The notes under the pieces were generated by a model, which was not told where the DNA came from, made no database searches, and was given only the letters and a program-made list of their open reading frames with translations. This document shows positions 25,702 to 34,591 of a stretch of 64,000 nt of DNA, in pieces. Each line of letters starts with the position of its first letter. Positions within the stretch are counted from its first letter, which is position 1. A program made the translations under genes and the position numbers. This stretch comes from Bacillus multifaciens (GTDB lineage Bacteria > Bacillota > Bacilli > Bacillales > Bacillaceae_G), in NCBI RefSeq assembly GCF_030756675.1, contig NZ_JAVBXD010000023.1:1-64000 (forward strand), in the 5' to 3' direction.

Positions 25702-26769
25702 TTATGACCCCTGCGCGCGATATTTTCGCTGCAATTCTTTTAATTCTTCTACCAAATCCTCTCCAATCGTAGGAGCAAGTTTATCATATATGGGTGATAG
25801 CGTTTTTTTCCACTCCTGTTGCTCTTTGTTAGTTAGTTCGTGAATTTGAATCGATGAGTTTTGTTTAATCAGTTCAAGTTGTTCTTTATTTATTTGAGCG
25901 GCTTGTTGGTTATTCCAATCAGTAGTTTCTTTCATTGCTTCTGTTAATATTTGCTTCGTTTTTTGGGTTTGCTTGTTCCAAGTTTTTTGATCCATCATGA
26001 CAACATATCCTAAATATCCGTGGTTACTAATTGTCAAATAGTTTTGAACGTTATAGAATTTTTTAGAGTAGATATTTGAAATGGTATTTTCTTCACCGTC
26101 AACTTTTCCTGATTCAATTAATTGATATGTAGAATTGAATGAATCTTGATGCGACTTAACCTTTAATAAATCGAATTGGGATTGGATAACATTGCTTTGC
26201 ATAATGCGAAAAGATTGTCCTTGTATATCTTTTGGTGTATAAATAGGTCCTTTGTTTGAAGTGATTTGCTTAAAGCCGTTGGACCAGTGGGCAAGCCCTT
26301 TTATTCCATCTTTTTGTAAGGATTGAAGTAATTGTTCCCCAATTTTTCCGTTTAAGCCTTCTTGCAAGGCTTCATAATTTGAAAAAGCAAATGGTAAATC
26401 AAGTACACCCCATTCAGGGGAGAACGTTCCAAGCTTTGATGTGGAGGGCGCAATCATTTGTACTTGTCCAGATTTTAAAGCGTGAAATTCTTCTATATCA
26501 GAATATAGGCTTCCGTTAGGGAAGACCTCTATTTTTATTTTACCATTTGATTTTTCATTCACGAGTTCCGCAAATTTGTTAGCAGCAAGCCCTTTCGGTG
26601 TATTTTCTGCGACAACATGGCTAAATTTGAAGACGATCTGGTCTTTTAGCCCGTCTTGGTCATCGTCATATGAGAGTTCATTTTGAGGAGAGTGCCCCTG
26701 ATGAATAAAAAATAAAGCGCTTGCAATAAAAGTGATAAAAAGGAGTGTAAAAATAGCTGCTTTTTTCAT
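25702..26769 (-). CDS. dctB: TRAP-type C4-dicarboxylate-binding protein (DctB/DctP family)
   Basis: The 355-residue extracytoplasmic solute-binding protein starts with an uncleaved-looking signal anchor (AIFTLLFITFIASALFFI). Typical TRAP-binding motifs follow: FKFSHVVAENTPKGLAANKF, IEVFPNGSLYSDIEEFHALK, GQSFRIMQSNVI and KVDGEENTISNIYSKKFY. No TRAP membrane subunits are nearby. In B. subtilis the homologous DctB works with the DctS sensor, and here the gene is divergent from dctS. It probably presents C4-dicarboxylates to the sensor rather than to a TRAP permease. Confidence 0.9.
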   Translation of the reverse strand: MKKAAIFTLLFITFIASALFFIHQGHSPQNELSYDDDQDGLKDQIVFKFSHVVAENTPKGLAANKFAELVNEKSNGKIKIEVFPNGSLYSDIEEFHALKSGQVQMIAPSTSKLGTFSPEWGVLDLPFAFSNYEALQEGLNGKIGEQLLQSLQKDGIKGLAHWSNGFKQITSNKGPIYTPKDIQGQSFRIMQSNVIQSQFDLLKVKSHQDSFNSTYQLIESGKVDGEENTISNIYSKKFYNVQNYLTISNHGYLGYVVMMDQKTWNKQTQKTKQILTEAMKETTDWNNQQAAQINKEQLELIKQNSSIQIHELTNKEQQEWKKTLSPIYDKLAPTIGEDLVEELKELQRKYRAQGS

Positions 26770-26790
26770 CGTCGTTCTCCTTTTGAAGTA

Positions 26791-26868
26791 GTTATCCCGT
26801 AAAAGCCCGATTGGTGAGGGCTTTCCATCAGTGAGAAATGCGTCACTGATGGAAGTTTCACTTTATTG
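26791..26868 (+). repeat. Two-hairpin dispersed element, copy 6 (best preserved)
   Basis: The element runs ATCCCGTAAAAGCCCGATTG, then GTGAGGGCTTTCCATCAGTG, then a second hairpin CCATCAGTGA/TCACTGATGG, ending GGAAGTTTCACTTTATT. It lies between dctB and dctS. The first hairpin and the terminal motif recur near 10.75, 22.1 and 63.15 kb. It is a small non-autonomous, structured repeat. Confidence 0.75.
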
Positions 26869-26928
26869 TAAGCATACCGAGAAGATTTCTATTCGTAAAG
26901 ATGCTTTTAGGAGAAAGGAGGTCCAAGT

Positions 26929-28530
26929 GTGAGGAATTTACCAATCCGTTGGAAGATTACGATTCTTTCTTATGCAGTTGTTATCGTTTCACTCATGATT
27001 GGTGGAGGGATTATCGTCGCGAATATTCAACAAAAAGAAGAGAAAGAATTAAGAATTAGATCTATGAATACAGCACGAACAGTAGCAGAAATGTCAGATG
27101 TAAAGAAGTCTCTTCAAGAAAAAAATGGGTGGGTAACGTTAAATTCTGTTATTGAAAATATTAGAGTTATTAATGAAACAGATTATATTGTTGTTATGAA
27201 TATGGAGCGAGTTCGCTATTCACATCCTGTGAAAGAAATGATAGGAAAAGTTTCAAAAGGAGCAGATGAAGAAGCGGCATTTGCAGAGCATATTTATTTT
27301 TCAAAAGCAAAGGGAGAAATAGGTACTGTCATTCGTGCTTTTATGCCTATTAAAGATCAAAACTTAAACCAAATCGGCGTTGTTGTGGTAGGAAATAAAA
27401 TACCAAACTTCTTTGAGATTATGAGTGAATTAAGGGGAGAAATTCTTTTTATAGTCATCTTAACTTTAATACTTGGATTGATAGGTTCGTTAATGCTTGC
27501 TAATCATATAAAAAAACAGATGTTTCAGTTGGAGCCATATGAGATTAAAAGAATACTTGAAGAAAGGACAGCAACCTTTCATTCCATGAATGAAGGGGTG
27601 ATTGCAATTGATAATCAAGAAATGATTACGGTTTTTAATGAGAAAGCGAAACAAGTTTTTCATGTAAATGGAGACGTTGTCGGACAGCCTATTCGAAAAA
27701 TATTACAGGATACAAGGCTTCCGGAAATCGTGGAGAAGAATCAAGCGGTATACAATGAAGAGATAAAAGTAAGTGGCAAAGTCATTTTAAGCAATCGCAT
27801 ACCTATTAAGAAGGATAATGAATTAATCGGAGCTGTGGCAATTTTTCAAGATCGTACGGAAGTAACGAAGCTTGCGGAAGAATTAACTGGGGTAAAGAAC
27901 TTTGTTGAGGCCCTGCGTGTGCAAAGTCATGAGCATATGAATAAACTTCATACAATTGCAGGTCTAATTCAGCTCGGTAAAGCTGATAAGGCCTTGCAAC
28001 TTGCCTACAACACTTCAGAAGAACAGGAGAACGTAGCAAACTTTTTAAATGAGACAATTAAAAATGATGCCGTTGCAGGGCTTCTTTTAAGTAAAATAAG
28101 TAGAGGAAAAGAGCTCGGAATTCAAGTGAATATTGATCAAAATAGTTATTTAGAAGCTTTTCCGTACCAATTAGATCAACATGATTTCGTTGTTTTATTA
28201 GGGAATTTAATAGAAAATGCATTTGGGTCATTTGAACAAATTGAGGCAGCAGATAAAAGAATTGATATTAGTATTGAGCAGTCAGAGGATGTGTGTGCGA
28301 TCTTAATAGAAGATAATGGATGCGGAATAAAAGAAGAACATTTACCAAGGTTATATGAAAAAGGATTTACTGTGAATAAACGTGACGGGACAGGTTATGG
28401 TCTTTTTCTAGTAAAACAAATTGTTGAAAAAGGAAGAGGAGAAATTAAAATTTCATCTTTTGAAGGTGAAGGAACTAGCTTTATCATTACTTTTCCAATG
28501 GGGATGGAGGCGGAATTGTATGGCGTATAA
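26929..28530 (+). CDS. dctS: Sensor histidine kinase of the CitA/DcuS type (DctS)
   Basis: The 533-residue membrane kinase has a TM segment (~12-31), an extracytoplasmic PAS-like sensing domain (~35-165), a second TM segment (~170-192) and a cytoplasmic PAS domain (~210-320). The H-box is QSHEHMNKLHTIAGLIQLG, and the ATPase domain has VLLGNLIENA, IEDNGCGI and GTGYGLFLVKQIVE. This is the DcuS/CitA class, which senses di- or tricarboxylates. GTG 26929 follows AAAGGAGG. The end overlaps dctR by 11 bp. It should respond to C4-dicarboxylates and activate dctP through DctR. Confidence 0.93.
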   Translation: MRNLPIRWKITILSYAVVIVSLMIGGGIIVANIQQKEEKELRIRSMNTARTVAEMSDVKKSLQEKNGWVTLNSVIENIRVINETDYIVVMNMERVRYSHPVKEMIGKVSKGADEEAAFAEHIYFSKAKGEIGTVIRAFMPIKDQNLNQIGVVVVGNKIPNFFEIMSELRGEILFIVILTLILGLIGSLMLANHIKKQMFQLEPYEIKRILEERTATFHSMNEGVIAIDNQEMITVFNEKAKQVFHVNGDVVGQPIRKILQDTRLPEIVEKNQAVYNEEIKVSGKVILSNRIPIKKDNELIGAVAIFQDRTEVTKLAEELTGVKNFVEALRVQSHEHMNKLHTIAGLIQLGKADKALQLAYNTSEEQENVANFLNETIKNDAVAGLLLSKISRGKELGIQVNIDQNSYLEAFPYQLDQHDFVVLLGNLIENAFGSFEQIEAADKRIDISIEQSEDVCAILIEDNGCGIKEEHLPRLYEKGFTVNKRDGTGYGLFLVKQIVEKGRGEIKISSFEGEGTSFIITFPMGMEAELYGV

Positions 28531-29218
28531 AGAGGAATTTAAAGTAGTGCTAATCGAAGATGATCCAATGGTTCAGGAAGTAAATAAAGAGTTTATAAAA
28601 AGTGTAAAAGGGTTTCAAGTAATTGCTATCGCCAGCAATGGCGAGGAGGGGATTAGCTTTGTAAAAAAAATGAATCCAGATCTTGTTATTTTGGATATCT
28701 TTATGCCTAAAAAAGATGGTATTCAAGTATTGCAGGAATTTCGAAAACAACAATTAGAAACGGATGTAATTGTTGTTTCTGCTGCGAAAGATAGGGAAAC
28801 AATTAAACTCATGCTGCAAAATGGAGCAATAGATTATATTATTAAACCTTTTAAGTTGCATCGCATCCAGCAAGCGTTAGAGAAGTATCGCCAATATAGA
28901 ATAAGTTTGAGAGATTCTGGATCTATTTCGCAGGAACAGCTCGATTTATTATTATATTCTGGGCGCTCTGAGAGAACGATGAACAATTTACCAAAAGGTT
29001 TAAATGAGTTTACATTAAATGAAATTGTAACGTATGTAAAACAGCAGGAAGAACCTCGTTCTGCTGAAGATGTGGCGCGTGCCATTGGCATAGCTAGAGT
29101 GACGGCTCGTCGTTACTTAGATTATTTAGAAAAAAAGGGTGTTATTCATTTGGCAGTTCAGTATGGGGGAGTTGGAAGACCGATTAATCGTTATGTGTTT
29201 CGAGCAATGAAAAGTTAA
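28520..29218 (+). CDS. dctR: Response regulator DctR (CitB family)
   Basis: The 232-residue regulator has an N-terminal receiver domain: VVLIEDDPMVQEVNKEFIKS, the phospho-acceptor Asp in LVILDIFMPKKDG and a Lys in IIKPFKLH. The C-terminal helix-turn-helix contains EDVARAIGIARVTARRYLDY. ATG 28520 (MAYKEEFKV) follows GGATGGAGG inside the dctS end; the longer upstream frame overlaps dctS extensively and is not used. Its likely target is the dctP gene 120 bp downstream. Confidence 0.93.
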   Translation: MAYKEEFKVVLIEDDPMVQEVNKEFIKSVKGFQVIAIASNGEEGISFVKKMNPDLVILDIFMPKKDGIQVLQEFRKQQLETDVIVVSAAKDRETIKLMLQNGAIDYIIKPFKLHRIQQALEKYRQYRISLRDSGSISQEQLDLLLYSGRSERTMNNLPKGLNEFTLNEIVTYVKQQEEPRSAEDVARAIGIARVTARRYLDYLEKKGVIHLAVQYGGVGRPINRYVFRAMKS

Positions 29219-29338
29219 GACCAAAATGAACAAAATATTCGTTATGACCATAAACTTCTCTCTTTTTAATGTAAACGCTATCATTATGTTAGAAACGAAC
29301 AGATAGAAAATTTAGAAAAATCAAAGGGGAGAAGAAAG

Positions 29339-30616
29339 GTGAAACGACTCTTTAAAAATTTAACCTTTCAAGTATTAACGGCTATTGTACTTGGGGTGTT
29401 AGTTGGATTACTTTGGCCAAGTGTTGGTAAAGAAATGAAGCCGATAGGCGACACATTTATCAATGCTGTAAAAATGGTAATTGCACCAATTATTTTCTTA
29501 ACAATTGTACTCGGTATTGCCAAAATGGGGGATATGAAAAAGGTTGGTAAAGTCGGCGGAAAAGCTCTTATTTATTTTGAGGTGGTAACGACATTTGCCC
29601 TTATTGTTGGTTTAATTGTTGTAAATGTTATGAAGCCAGGAGAAGGCCTTAACTTTAATGAGCTTGCAAAAGGGGATGTATCAAAATATACCCAAAACGG
29701 TGGAAACGGCATTAACTGGATTGAGTTTGTTACCCATATCGTTCCGTCTAATATGGTTGATGCGTTTGCGAAAGGTGATATTTTACAAGTATTATTCTTT
29801 TCGATTTTATTTGGTGTAGGATTAGCGGCTCTTGGGGAAAAAGGAAACTCAGTCATTGATTTCTTAGACAAACTTTCACATGTATTCTTTAAAATTATTG
29901 GTTATGTAATGAAAGCTGCACCGATCGGGGCATTTGGTGCTATGGCATATACAATCGGTAACTTTGGACTTGCTTCGCTTGTACCACTTGGTAAATTAAT
30001 GATGTCAGTATATATAACGATGTTCTTATTCGTTTTTGTAGTTTTAAATATTATTTGTAAGATATATGGATTTAGTTTATGGAATTATTTAAAATTTATT
30101 CGAGATGAGATATTAATTGTATTAGGAACAAGTTCTTCTGAATCTGTATTGCCAAGAATGATGAATAAGATGGAGCGATATGGATGTTCAAAATCTGTTG
30201 TTGGTCTCGTTATTCCAACAGGTTATTCCTTTAATCTTGATGGTACGTCTATCTATTTATCCATGGCAGTTGTCTTTTTAGCACAAGTATTTGGTATCGA
30301 TCTAACAATTGGACAGCAAGTTACCATTATTTTAGTACTTATGTTAACGTCTAAAGGTGCTGCAGGTGTGACAGGAAGTGGATTTATTGTATTAGCTTCT
30401 ACGTTAGCTGCGTTAAAGGTTATTCCTTTAGAAGGATTAGCGTTACTTCTTGGGGTCGATCGCTTCATGAGTGAAGGAAGAGCCATCGTAAACTTAATTG
30501 GAAACGGGATTGCAACAATCGTTGTCGCGAAGAGTGAAAATGAATTTGATGAAGCAAAGCACGCAGAAGCCGTTTCTGGTATAAAAGGATTAGCAGAGGC
30601 GAAGGAAGCTGTATAA
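29339..30616 (+). CDS. dctP: C4-dicarboxylate:proton/sodium symporter (DctP of B. subtilis, DctA family)
   Basis: The 425-residue integral membrane carrier of the DAACS family takes up succinate, fumarate and malate. The serine-rich motif LGTSSSESVLPRMMNKMERY and the signature PTGYSFNLDGTSIYLSMAVVF are diagnostic, with about eight hydrophobic segments and the hairpin TSKGAAGVTGSGFIVLASTL. The gene starts at GTG after GGGGAGAAG. Its place behind dctSR indicates substrate-induced expression. A terminator follows. Confidence 0.95.
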   Translation: MKRLFKNLTFQVLTAIVLGVLVGLLWPSVGKEMKPIGDTFINAVKMVIAPIIFLTIVLGIAKMGDMKKVGKVGGKALIYFEVVTTFALIVGLIVVNVMKPGEGLNFNELAKGDVSKYTQNGGNGINWIEFVTHIVPSNMVDAFAKGDILQVLFFSILFGVGLAALGEKGNSVIDFLDKLSHVFFKIIGYVMKAAPIGAFGAMAYTIGNFGLASLVPLGKLMMSVYITMFLFVFVVLNIICKIYGFSLWNYLKFIRDEILIVLGTSSSESVLPRMMNKMERYGCSKSVVGLVIPTGYSFNLDGTSIYLSMAVVFLAQVFGIDLTIGQQVTIILVLMLTSKGAAGVTGSGFIVLASTLAALKVIPLEGLALLLGVDRFMSEGRAIVNLIGNGIATIVVAKSENEFDEAKHAEAVSGIKGLAEAKEAV

Positions 30617-30630
30617 TGCATGAATAGAAG

Positions 30631-30664
30631 GAACTATCCACTAGAATAGGTGGATAGTTTTTTT
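30631..30664 (+). terminator. dctP terminator
   Basis: AACTATCCAC / GTGGATAGTT followed by a T-run. Confidence 0.9.
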
Positions 30665-30666
30665 GA

Positions 30667-30745
30667 AATTATATAAATACAAATTGAAAAACTGACATAA
30701 AAACCGCTTTCCTTTTAGGTGGGGGATGAAGCCCTTCACTGATGG
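30667..30745 (+). repeat. bcr1-like repeat fragment
   Basis: TATATAAATACAAATTGA and GACATAAAAACC, then CTTTTAGGTGGGGGA, match the left part of the copy at 43.09 kb. The GGAGCATCTGG and CTGCCACATGC blocks are absent, so this is a truncated copy. Confidence 0.5.
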
Positions 30746-31331
30746 AGGCATCATTTTGGTGTAAAAGGACCTCTCCCCCCGCAATATCATTACATGAAAT
30801 GCCAGATTGAATGGGGCTTTCATACTCAAATGTGCCGATAGCATAATTGTGATTAGTAACATCATTTGTTTTAAATTGAATATGGATTGCATTGGTTTTA
30901 TAAAATTCTACTAGGAGAGAATTCTTTGCTAACTGGGTAGGGCATGTAAGGAATGGATATTATCTGCAAACAGAACCGCAGTTTAAGTATTGAACTGTTA
31001 AAATTTATTTGGAAATTGCTTTATAATACCTTCTGTAAGTATATCGGCCATTTTAACAATATGGTCTTCACCTTCATCGAAAGCACGAATATCTGCATCC
31101 CAATCCTTTTTGATTTACATAAATGTTCTATTGTTAGTTTGTATTGCTTTGCTAGTTTTATTCCTCTTACCTACAAAAGGGGATTGTCATATAAGCAATG
31201 TGGATAAAGTGACGATATTGTGAACAGAATATCGCTGTAGGTAGAAATGAGAGCAGATACGTGTAAATTTTTACTTGTTATCGCTATAATAATGATAGAA
31301 GACATACAGTGAACAAAAGGAGCAGTTTAAA
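30746..31331. other. Gene debris and promoter region
   Basis: No intact gene. On the minus strand at 30998-31114 a 38-codon open end reads KKDWDADIRAFDEGEDHIVK and MADILTEGIIKQFPNKF before a stop, clearly the C-terminus of a lost protein that I cannot name. Further right, around 31285-31300, lie the promoter and ribosome site of the lipoprotein gene (TATAATAATG; AAAAGGAGCAG). Confidence 0.5.
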
Positions 31332-31856
31332 ATGAAGCAAAAAGCTTGGGGCGCGATTCTGCTTAGTAGTGCATTACTATTAACCGGATGTACTAGTAAT
31401 AAAGAAGCAAAACAAGAAACGAAGGAAAAAGTAGAGCAAACAAACCATAAAGAAGACAATCCTGAAGATTTGAAAGTGTATCAATCTGTACATAGTCAAT
31501 ATGAAGACAAAATTAATAATGAAGTAAATGAGGCTATGAAGCTTTGGAAAAAAGCGGAAGAAGAATCTGGAAAGGCAATGAAACTCCCGGAGTTTAAAGA
31601 AGACGTACAAAAGGTAACGGACAATACGTTAGCAGATATTGAGAATGTGCGTAAAGAAATTCGGGTTCCAAAATCAAAAGAAAGAGAAAATGAATTATAC
31701 GTAGGTTTTTTAAATGAAACAGAACAAGCGGTGAAAAAATTAGACCGATTAGTGAAAGAAGGAGATACTTCATTAATTCGCGATATTGAGGTGCACCTTT
31801 CTACAGCAGTTAATTATTATGACCGTTTTAAAAAAGAAGAGAAATCAGCGAAATAA
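31332..31856 (+). CDS. Lipoprotein of unknown function
   Basis: The 174-residue exported lipoprotein has a signal peptide ending in the lipobox LLTGC (Cys at residue ~20). The rest is charged and helical (Lys/Glu-rich, e.g. NNEVNEAMKLWKKAEEESGK and RLVKEGDTSLIRDIEVHLS), with no recognisable domain. It would be tethered to the outer face of the membrane. The ribosome site AAAAGGAGCAG precedes the ATG, and its own terminator follows. Such small helical lipoproteins are common in the B. cereus group. Confidence 0.8.
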   Translation: MKQKAWGAILLSSALLLTGCTSNKEAKQETKEKVEQTNHKEDNPEDLKVYQSVHSQYEDKINNEVNEAMKLWKKAEEESGKAMKLPEFKEDVQKVTDNTLADIENVRKEIRVPKSKERENELYVGFLNETEQAVKKLDRLVKEGDTSLIRDIEVHLSTAVNYYDRFKKEEKSAK

Positions 31857-31877
31857 CTTTGTTTTCAAACAAAGTGA

Positions 31878-31919
31878 GTAGCCCTTTTAGACGAAAGTTA
31901 AAAGGGCTACTTTATTTCT
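31878..31919 (+). terminator. Terminator after the lipoprotein gene
   Basis: GTAGCCCTTTT / AAAAGGGCTAC followed by a T-rich tract. Confidence 0.85.
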
Positions 31920-31970
31920 ATCTGTTCGGATCTTCATGATACATATAGGTGTACTTTTAGAGTTCACCTT

Positions 31971-32432
31971 TTACTTTGGCATTTTATATTCTTTTTTCGT
32001 TCCATCTGTAAAGACAACTTCTAAGTCGAATTTTTCATAGTCTTTGTCAAGTTGGAATACATCTACTACTTGATTAATGACATCTTCATCTTTTGTGTCT
32101 TTATCAAATTTTAGTTGCTGTAAGAGTGGAGTGAGCTTTGTTAATGCTTCATCTCCAGCTAGCTTTTCATTTGTTTTACGATCTTCTAATTTTACCTCAG
32201 GTTTGTCGCTTGCTGTTTTATGTTTGTAGTCAGCTTCGTAGTCTTTCTTTGTATCTTTGTAGTTTGCTTTTAAATCAAATTCATTAAAGCTTAATTTTAA
32301 ATCTTGGTTAGCTGCTTGTTTTCCACCTTCTGTCGTTTTCTTATCAGTAGTTGTATCCTGTTTCTTAGGTGTACAGCCTGTCATTGCAGGTAATAGCATG
32401 AATGCTAAAAGGATTGAAAATAAAATTCTCAT
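31971..32432 (-). CDS. YusW-like lipoprotein
   Basis: The 153-residue lipoprotein has signal peptide and lipobox MTGC (Cys ~20), a low-complexity Lys/Thr linker and a YusW-like domain: LSFNEFDLKANYKDTKKDYE, VDVFQLDKDYEKFDLEVVF and FTDGTKKEYKMPK. YusW proteins have no known biochemical role. The gene is convergent with the previous lipoprotein gene and preceded by AAGGAGG. Confidence 0.82.
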   Translation of the reverse strand: MRILFSILLAFMLLPAMTGCTPKKQDTTTDKKTTEGGKQAANQDLKLSFNEFDLKANYKDTKKDYEADYKHKTASDKPEVKLEDRKTNEKLAGDEALTKLTPLLQQLKFDKDTKDEDVINQVVDVFQLDKDYEKFDLEVVFTDGTKKEYKMPK

Positions 32433-32547
32433 TTTATAAAACCTCCTTAGTTGTTTTCAAATAAAGTTTTTCCAATATTTATCTTTTTATGTAAGAAAGA
32501 GCAATTATTTTTTCGAGTATCGCTCTTAAGGATTTCCAAAAAACGGA

Positions 32548-32598
32548 TTGACAATAATTAGAAAAGTTATATAATCTAAATGTAAGTGATCACTTGCA
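32548..32598 (+). promoter_or_regulatory. Promoter and TetR operator (autoregulation)
   Basis: TTGACA (32548-32553) and TATAAT (32570-32575) are 16 bp apart. Directly downstream lies the palindrome TGTAAGTGATCACTTGCA (32581-32598). A matching palindrome precedes the next gene (33217), so the TetR protein most likely represses both. Confidence 0.88.
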
Positions 32599-32616
32599 TT
32601 AGAAAGAGAGGATTAT

Positions 32617-33198
32617 ATGGCGCGCTCAAAGACAGCAGAGAAAATTATTCAAGCAGCAATTGAGTTAGTGAAAGAAAGAGGATATAAAGCGGCAACAACG
32701 AAAGAAATCGCAATGCGCGCTGGCGTCAATGAAGTAACCATATTTCGTAATTTTAAAAACAAAAAGGGTATCATTGAAGCAGCCGTTTATGAATTTTCAT
32801 ATGTGCCGCATTTAAAACAATTTTTACAAACAGAAATTGTGTGGGAATTAGAAACAGATTTGAAGAATTTAGCAAGGCATTACCATAAATTTTTAAATGA
32901 AGCGAAAGATATTATTTCTATTGGTATACGTGAAACAGGTGAATTTCCTGAATTAGATGATGAAATTGCTAAGATACCAAAAGGCTTAAAAGAAGAATTG
33001 ATGATTTATTTTGAAAAGATGCAGCAAAAAGGGAAAATTATTCATACAAATATTGAAGCACAAGTCATGAATTTTATATGGATTAATTTCGGTTATTTTC
33101 TATCCAAACTACGTTTTGACAATCGAATCATGGAAATCAATGATGAGAATTTTATTGAAAATAATATTACCTTATATGCTAGGGCGTTAAGACCCTAG
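32617..33198 (+). CDS. TetR/AcrR family transcriptional regulator
   Basis: The 193-residue repressor has a classic N-terminal TetR helix-turn-helix: IIQAAIELVKERGYKAATTK, EIAMRAGVNEVTIFRNFKNK. The C-terminal ligand domain is specific and gives no hint of the inducer. Its own promoter and that of the downstream permease-like gene carry the same 18-bp palindrome, so a two-gene, drug- or stress-inducible unit is likely. Confidence 0.93.
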   Translation: MARSKTAEKIIQAAIELVKERGYKAATTKEIAMRAGVNEVTIFRNFKNKKGIIEAAVYEFSYVPHLKQFLQTEIVWELETDLKNLARHYHKFLNEAKDIISIGIRETGEFPELDDEIAKIPKGLKEELMIYFEKMQQKGKIIHTNIEAQVMNFIWINFGYFLSKLRFDNRIMEINDENFIENNITLYARALRP

Positions 33199-33216
33199 TA
33201 TTTATTTGAAAATAAA

Positions 33217-33234
33217 TGCAAGTATGTACTTGCA
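33217..33234 (+). promoter_or_regulatory. Second TetR operator, before the YhgE/Pip-like gene
   Basis: TGCAAGTATGTACTTGCA is a perfect palindrome sharing TGNAAGT...ACTTGCA with the operator at 32581. It overlaps the short leader just before the ribosome site CGGGAGGG. Confidence 0.85.
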
Positions 33235-33250
33235 TGCGGGAGGGTGAAAG

Positions 33251-34396
33251 ATGAATACATTAAAACAGTTTTTTAAAATACCAGGTACGTATGTAGGGAT
33301 TGTAGTAGCATTGGCATTCCAACTTATTTTCTTTTGTGTTTGGCTAACAGCATATGATGGAGTATATGAAAGAGCGAATGAGATGCGTATTGCTATTGTG
33401 AATCAAGATGCGAACATGGGAAGTAAAATCGCACAAGGTTTACAGAACAACTTGCCTTTTCAAGTGAAGAATGAGAAGTCTATGGAAAAAGCAAAAGAGG
33501 AAATGGATAAACATGTATACGATATGATTATTGAAATTCCAGCTTCTTTTTCAAAAGATATAAGTGAAAAAAGAAAGGCGGATTTAAATTTCCATATTAA
33601 CCAGGCAAGCGCTATGATGGCAAAGCAGATGATGGAAGGAGCTGCGAAGCAAGTTCGTGACAATGTAAATAAAGAGGTATCAAGTTATAAACAGCAAGCA
33701 GCTGCTGGGAAGTTGCAAGCTATGGAACCAGGCAGCGCAGAAGCAATAAAAGGATTAACGGAAGACTCAGTTGGATTTGCGATTCATAAAGTAAATGATG
33801 CGAAGGGATTTTCCATCAATATGGTACCGCTTATGATCGTATTAGCTTCATTTGTAGGAGCGATGATTATGAGTATGGAATTATATAAAGCATCGCAACT
33901 TGTTGAACGAGGTTTGGGGAATTTCTTTTCAAGGCAACTTATTAATATGGTTGTTGCTGTGATATTAGCAACTATTACAGTTATTTTGATGAAGTTCTTT
34001 CATATTCAAATACAGGAATCGATATTTACGGTTTGGTTGTTTCAAACCATTGTCTTCTTTGCTTTTCTTTCTTTAACGCAAATGTTTCTTAATTTGTTTG
34101 GAAATGCAGGGATGCTATTTAATATTCTTTCGTTATCTTTACAGCTTGTGAGTGCTGGTGTGATGGTACCGCATGTAATGCTATCACATACGTATCAAAC
34201 AATTGGAACATTACTCCCTGCCACATACGCAGCGGATGGATATTACACAATTATATTTGGAGGAGAGAGTTTAACAAAAAATATCATGTATTTATGCATG
34301 ATTATTGTAGTAACTCAAATCATTGCTGTAATCGGATATAAAATATCTATCTTACTCAAGAGAAATCAAGCTGCAATAAAAGGGAATGAGGCATAA
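33251..34396 (+). CDS. YhgE/Pip-like ABC-2-type membrane protein
   Basis: The 381-residue protein has one N-terminal TM segment (~15-35) and a long extracytoplasmic domain (~40-190; RIAIVNQDANMGSKIAQGLQ, YDMIIEIPASFSKDISEKRK). Five more TM segments complete an ABC-2-type permease fold. This matches the YhgE/Pip phage-infection-protein or ABC-2 permease group. No ATPase gene is adjacent. Control by the upstream TetR suggests a role in export or in resistance to a toxic compound. Confidence 0.8.
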   Translation: MNTLKQFFKIPGTYVGIVVALAFQLIFFCVWLTAYDGVYERANEMRIAIVNQDANMGSKIAQGLQNNLPFQVKNEKSMEKAKEEMDKHVYDMIIEIPASFSKDISEKRKADLNFHINQASAMMAKQMMEGAAKQVRDNVNKEVSSYKQQAAAGKLQAMEPGSAEAIKGLTEDSVGFAIHKVNDAKGFSINMVPLMIVLASFVGAMIMSMELYKASQLVERGLGNFFSRQLINMVVAVILATITVILMKFFHIQIQESIFTVWLFQTIVFFAFLSLTQMFLNLFGNAGMLFNILSLSLQLVSAGVMVPHVMLSHTYQTIGTLLPATYAADGYYTIIFGGESLTKNIMYLCMIIVVTQIIAVIGYKISILLKRNQAAIKGNEA

Positions 34397-34397
34397 A

Positions 34398-34429
34398 GAA
34401 AAAGGTATCCTTTTTGGGGATACCTTTTG
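34398..34429 (+). terminator. Terminator after the YhgE/Pip-like gene
   Basis: AAAAGGTATCC / GGATACCTTTT with a T-rich tail. Confidence 0.88.
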
Positions 34430-34433
34430 TATA

Positions 34434-34591
34434 TTACTTTTCAATTTTTGCCCATTTAAAGTTTAATGGACCCGCAAAATCAACTTCAACGACATCTTTT
34501 ACATAAGAGCGCTGTAAATAAGATTTTCCGTTTTGATATAGAGGTGAGATTACAGCATCTTTAAATAAGATTTTTTCTGCTTGTTTTAAAA
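34434..34591 (-). pseudogene. 3' remnant of an oligopeptide-binding protein gene (OppA type)
   Basis: The minus-strand frame ends with AEKILFKDAVISPLYQNGKS, YLQRSYVKDVVEVDF and GPLNFKWAKIEK before a stop, the usual C-terminus of peptide ABC transporter binding proteins. Only ~52 codons remain, abutting the proC stop. The rest of the gene is gone. Confidence 0.8.

Noticed and set aside
30746-30892. Minus-strand ORF after dctP
   Set aside because: It contains repeat-derived sequence and no start with a ribosome site.
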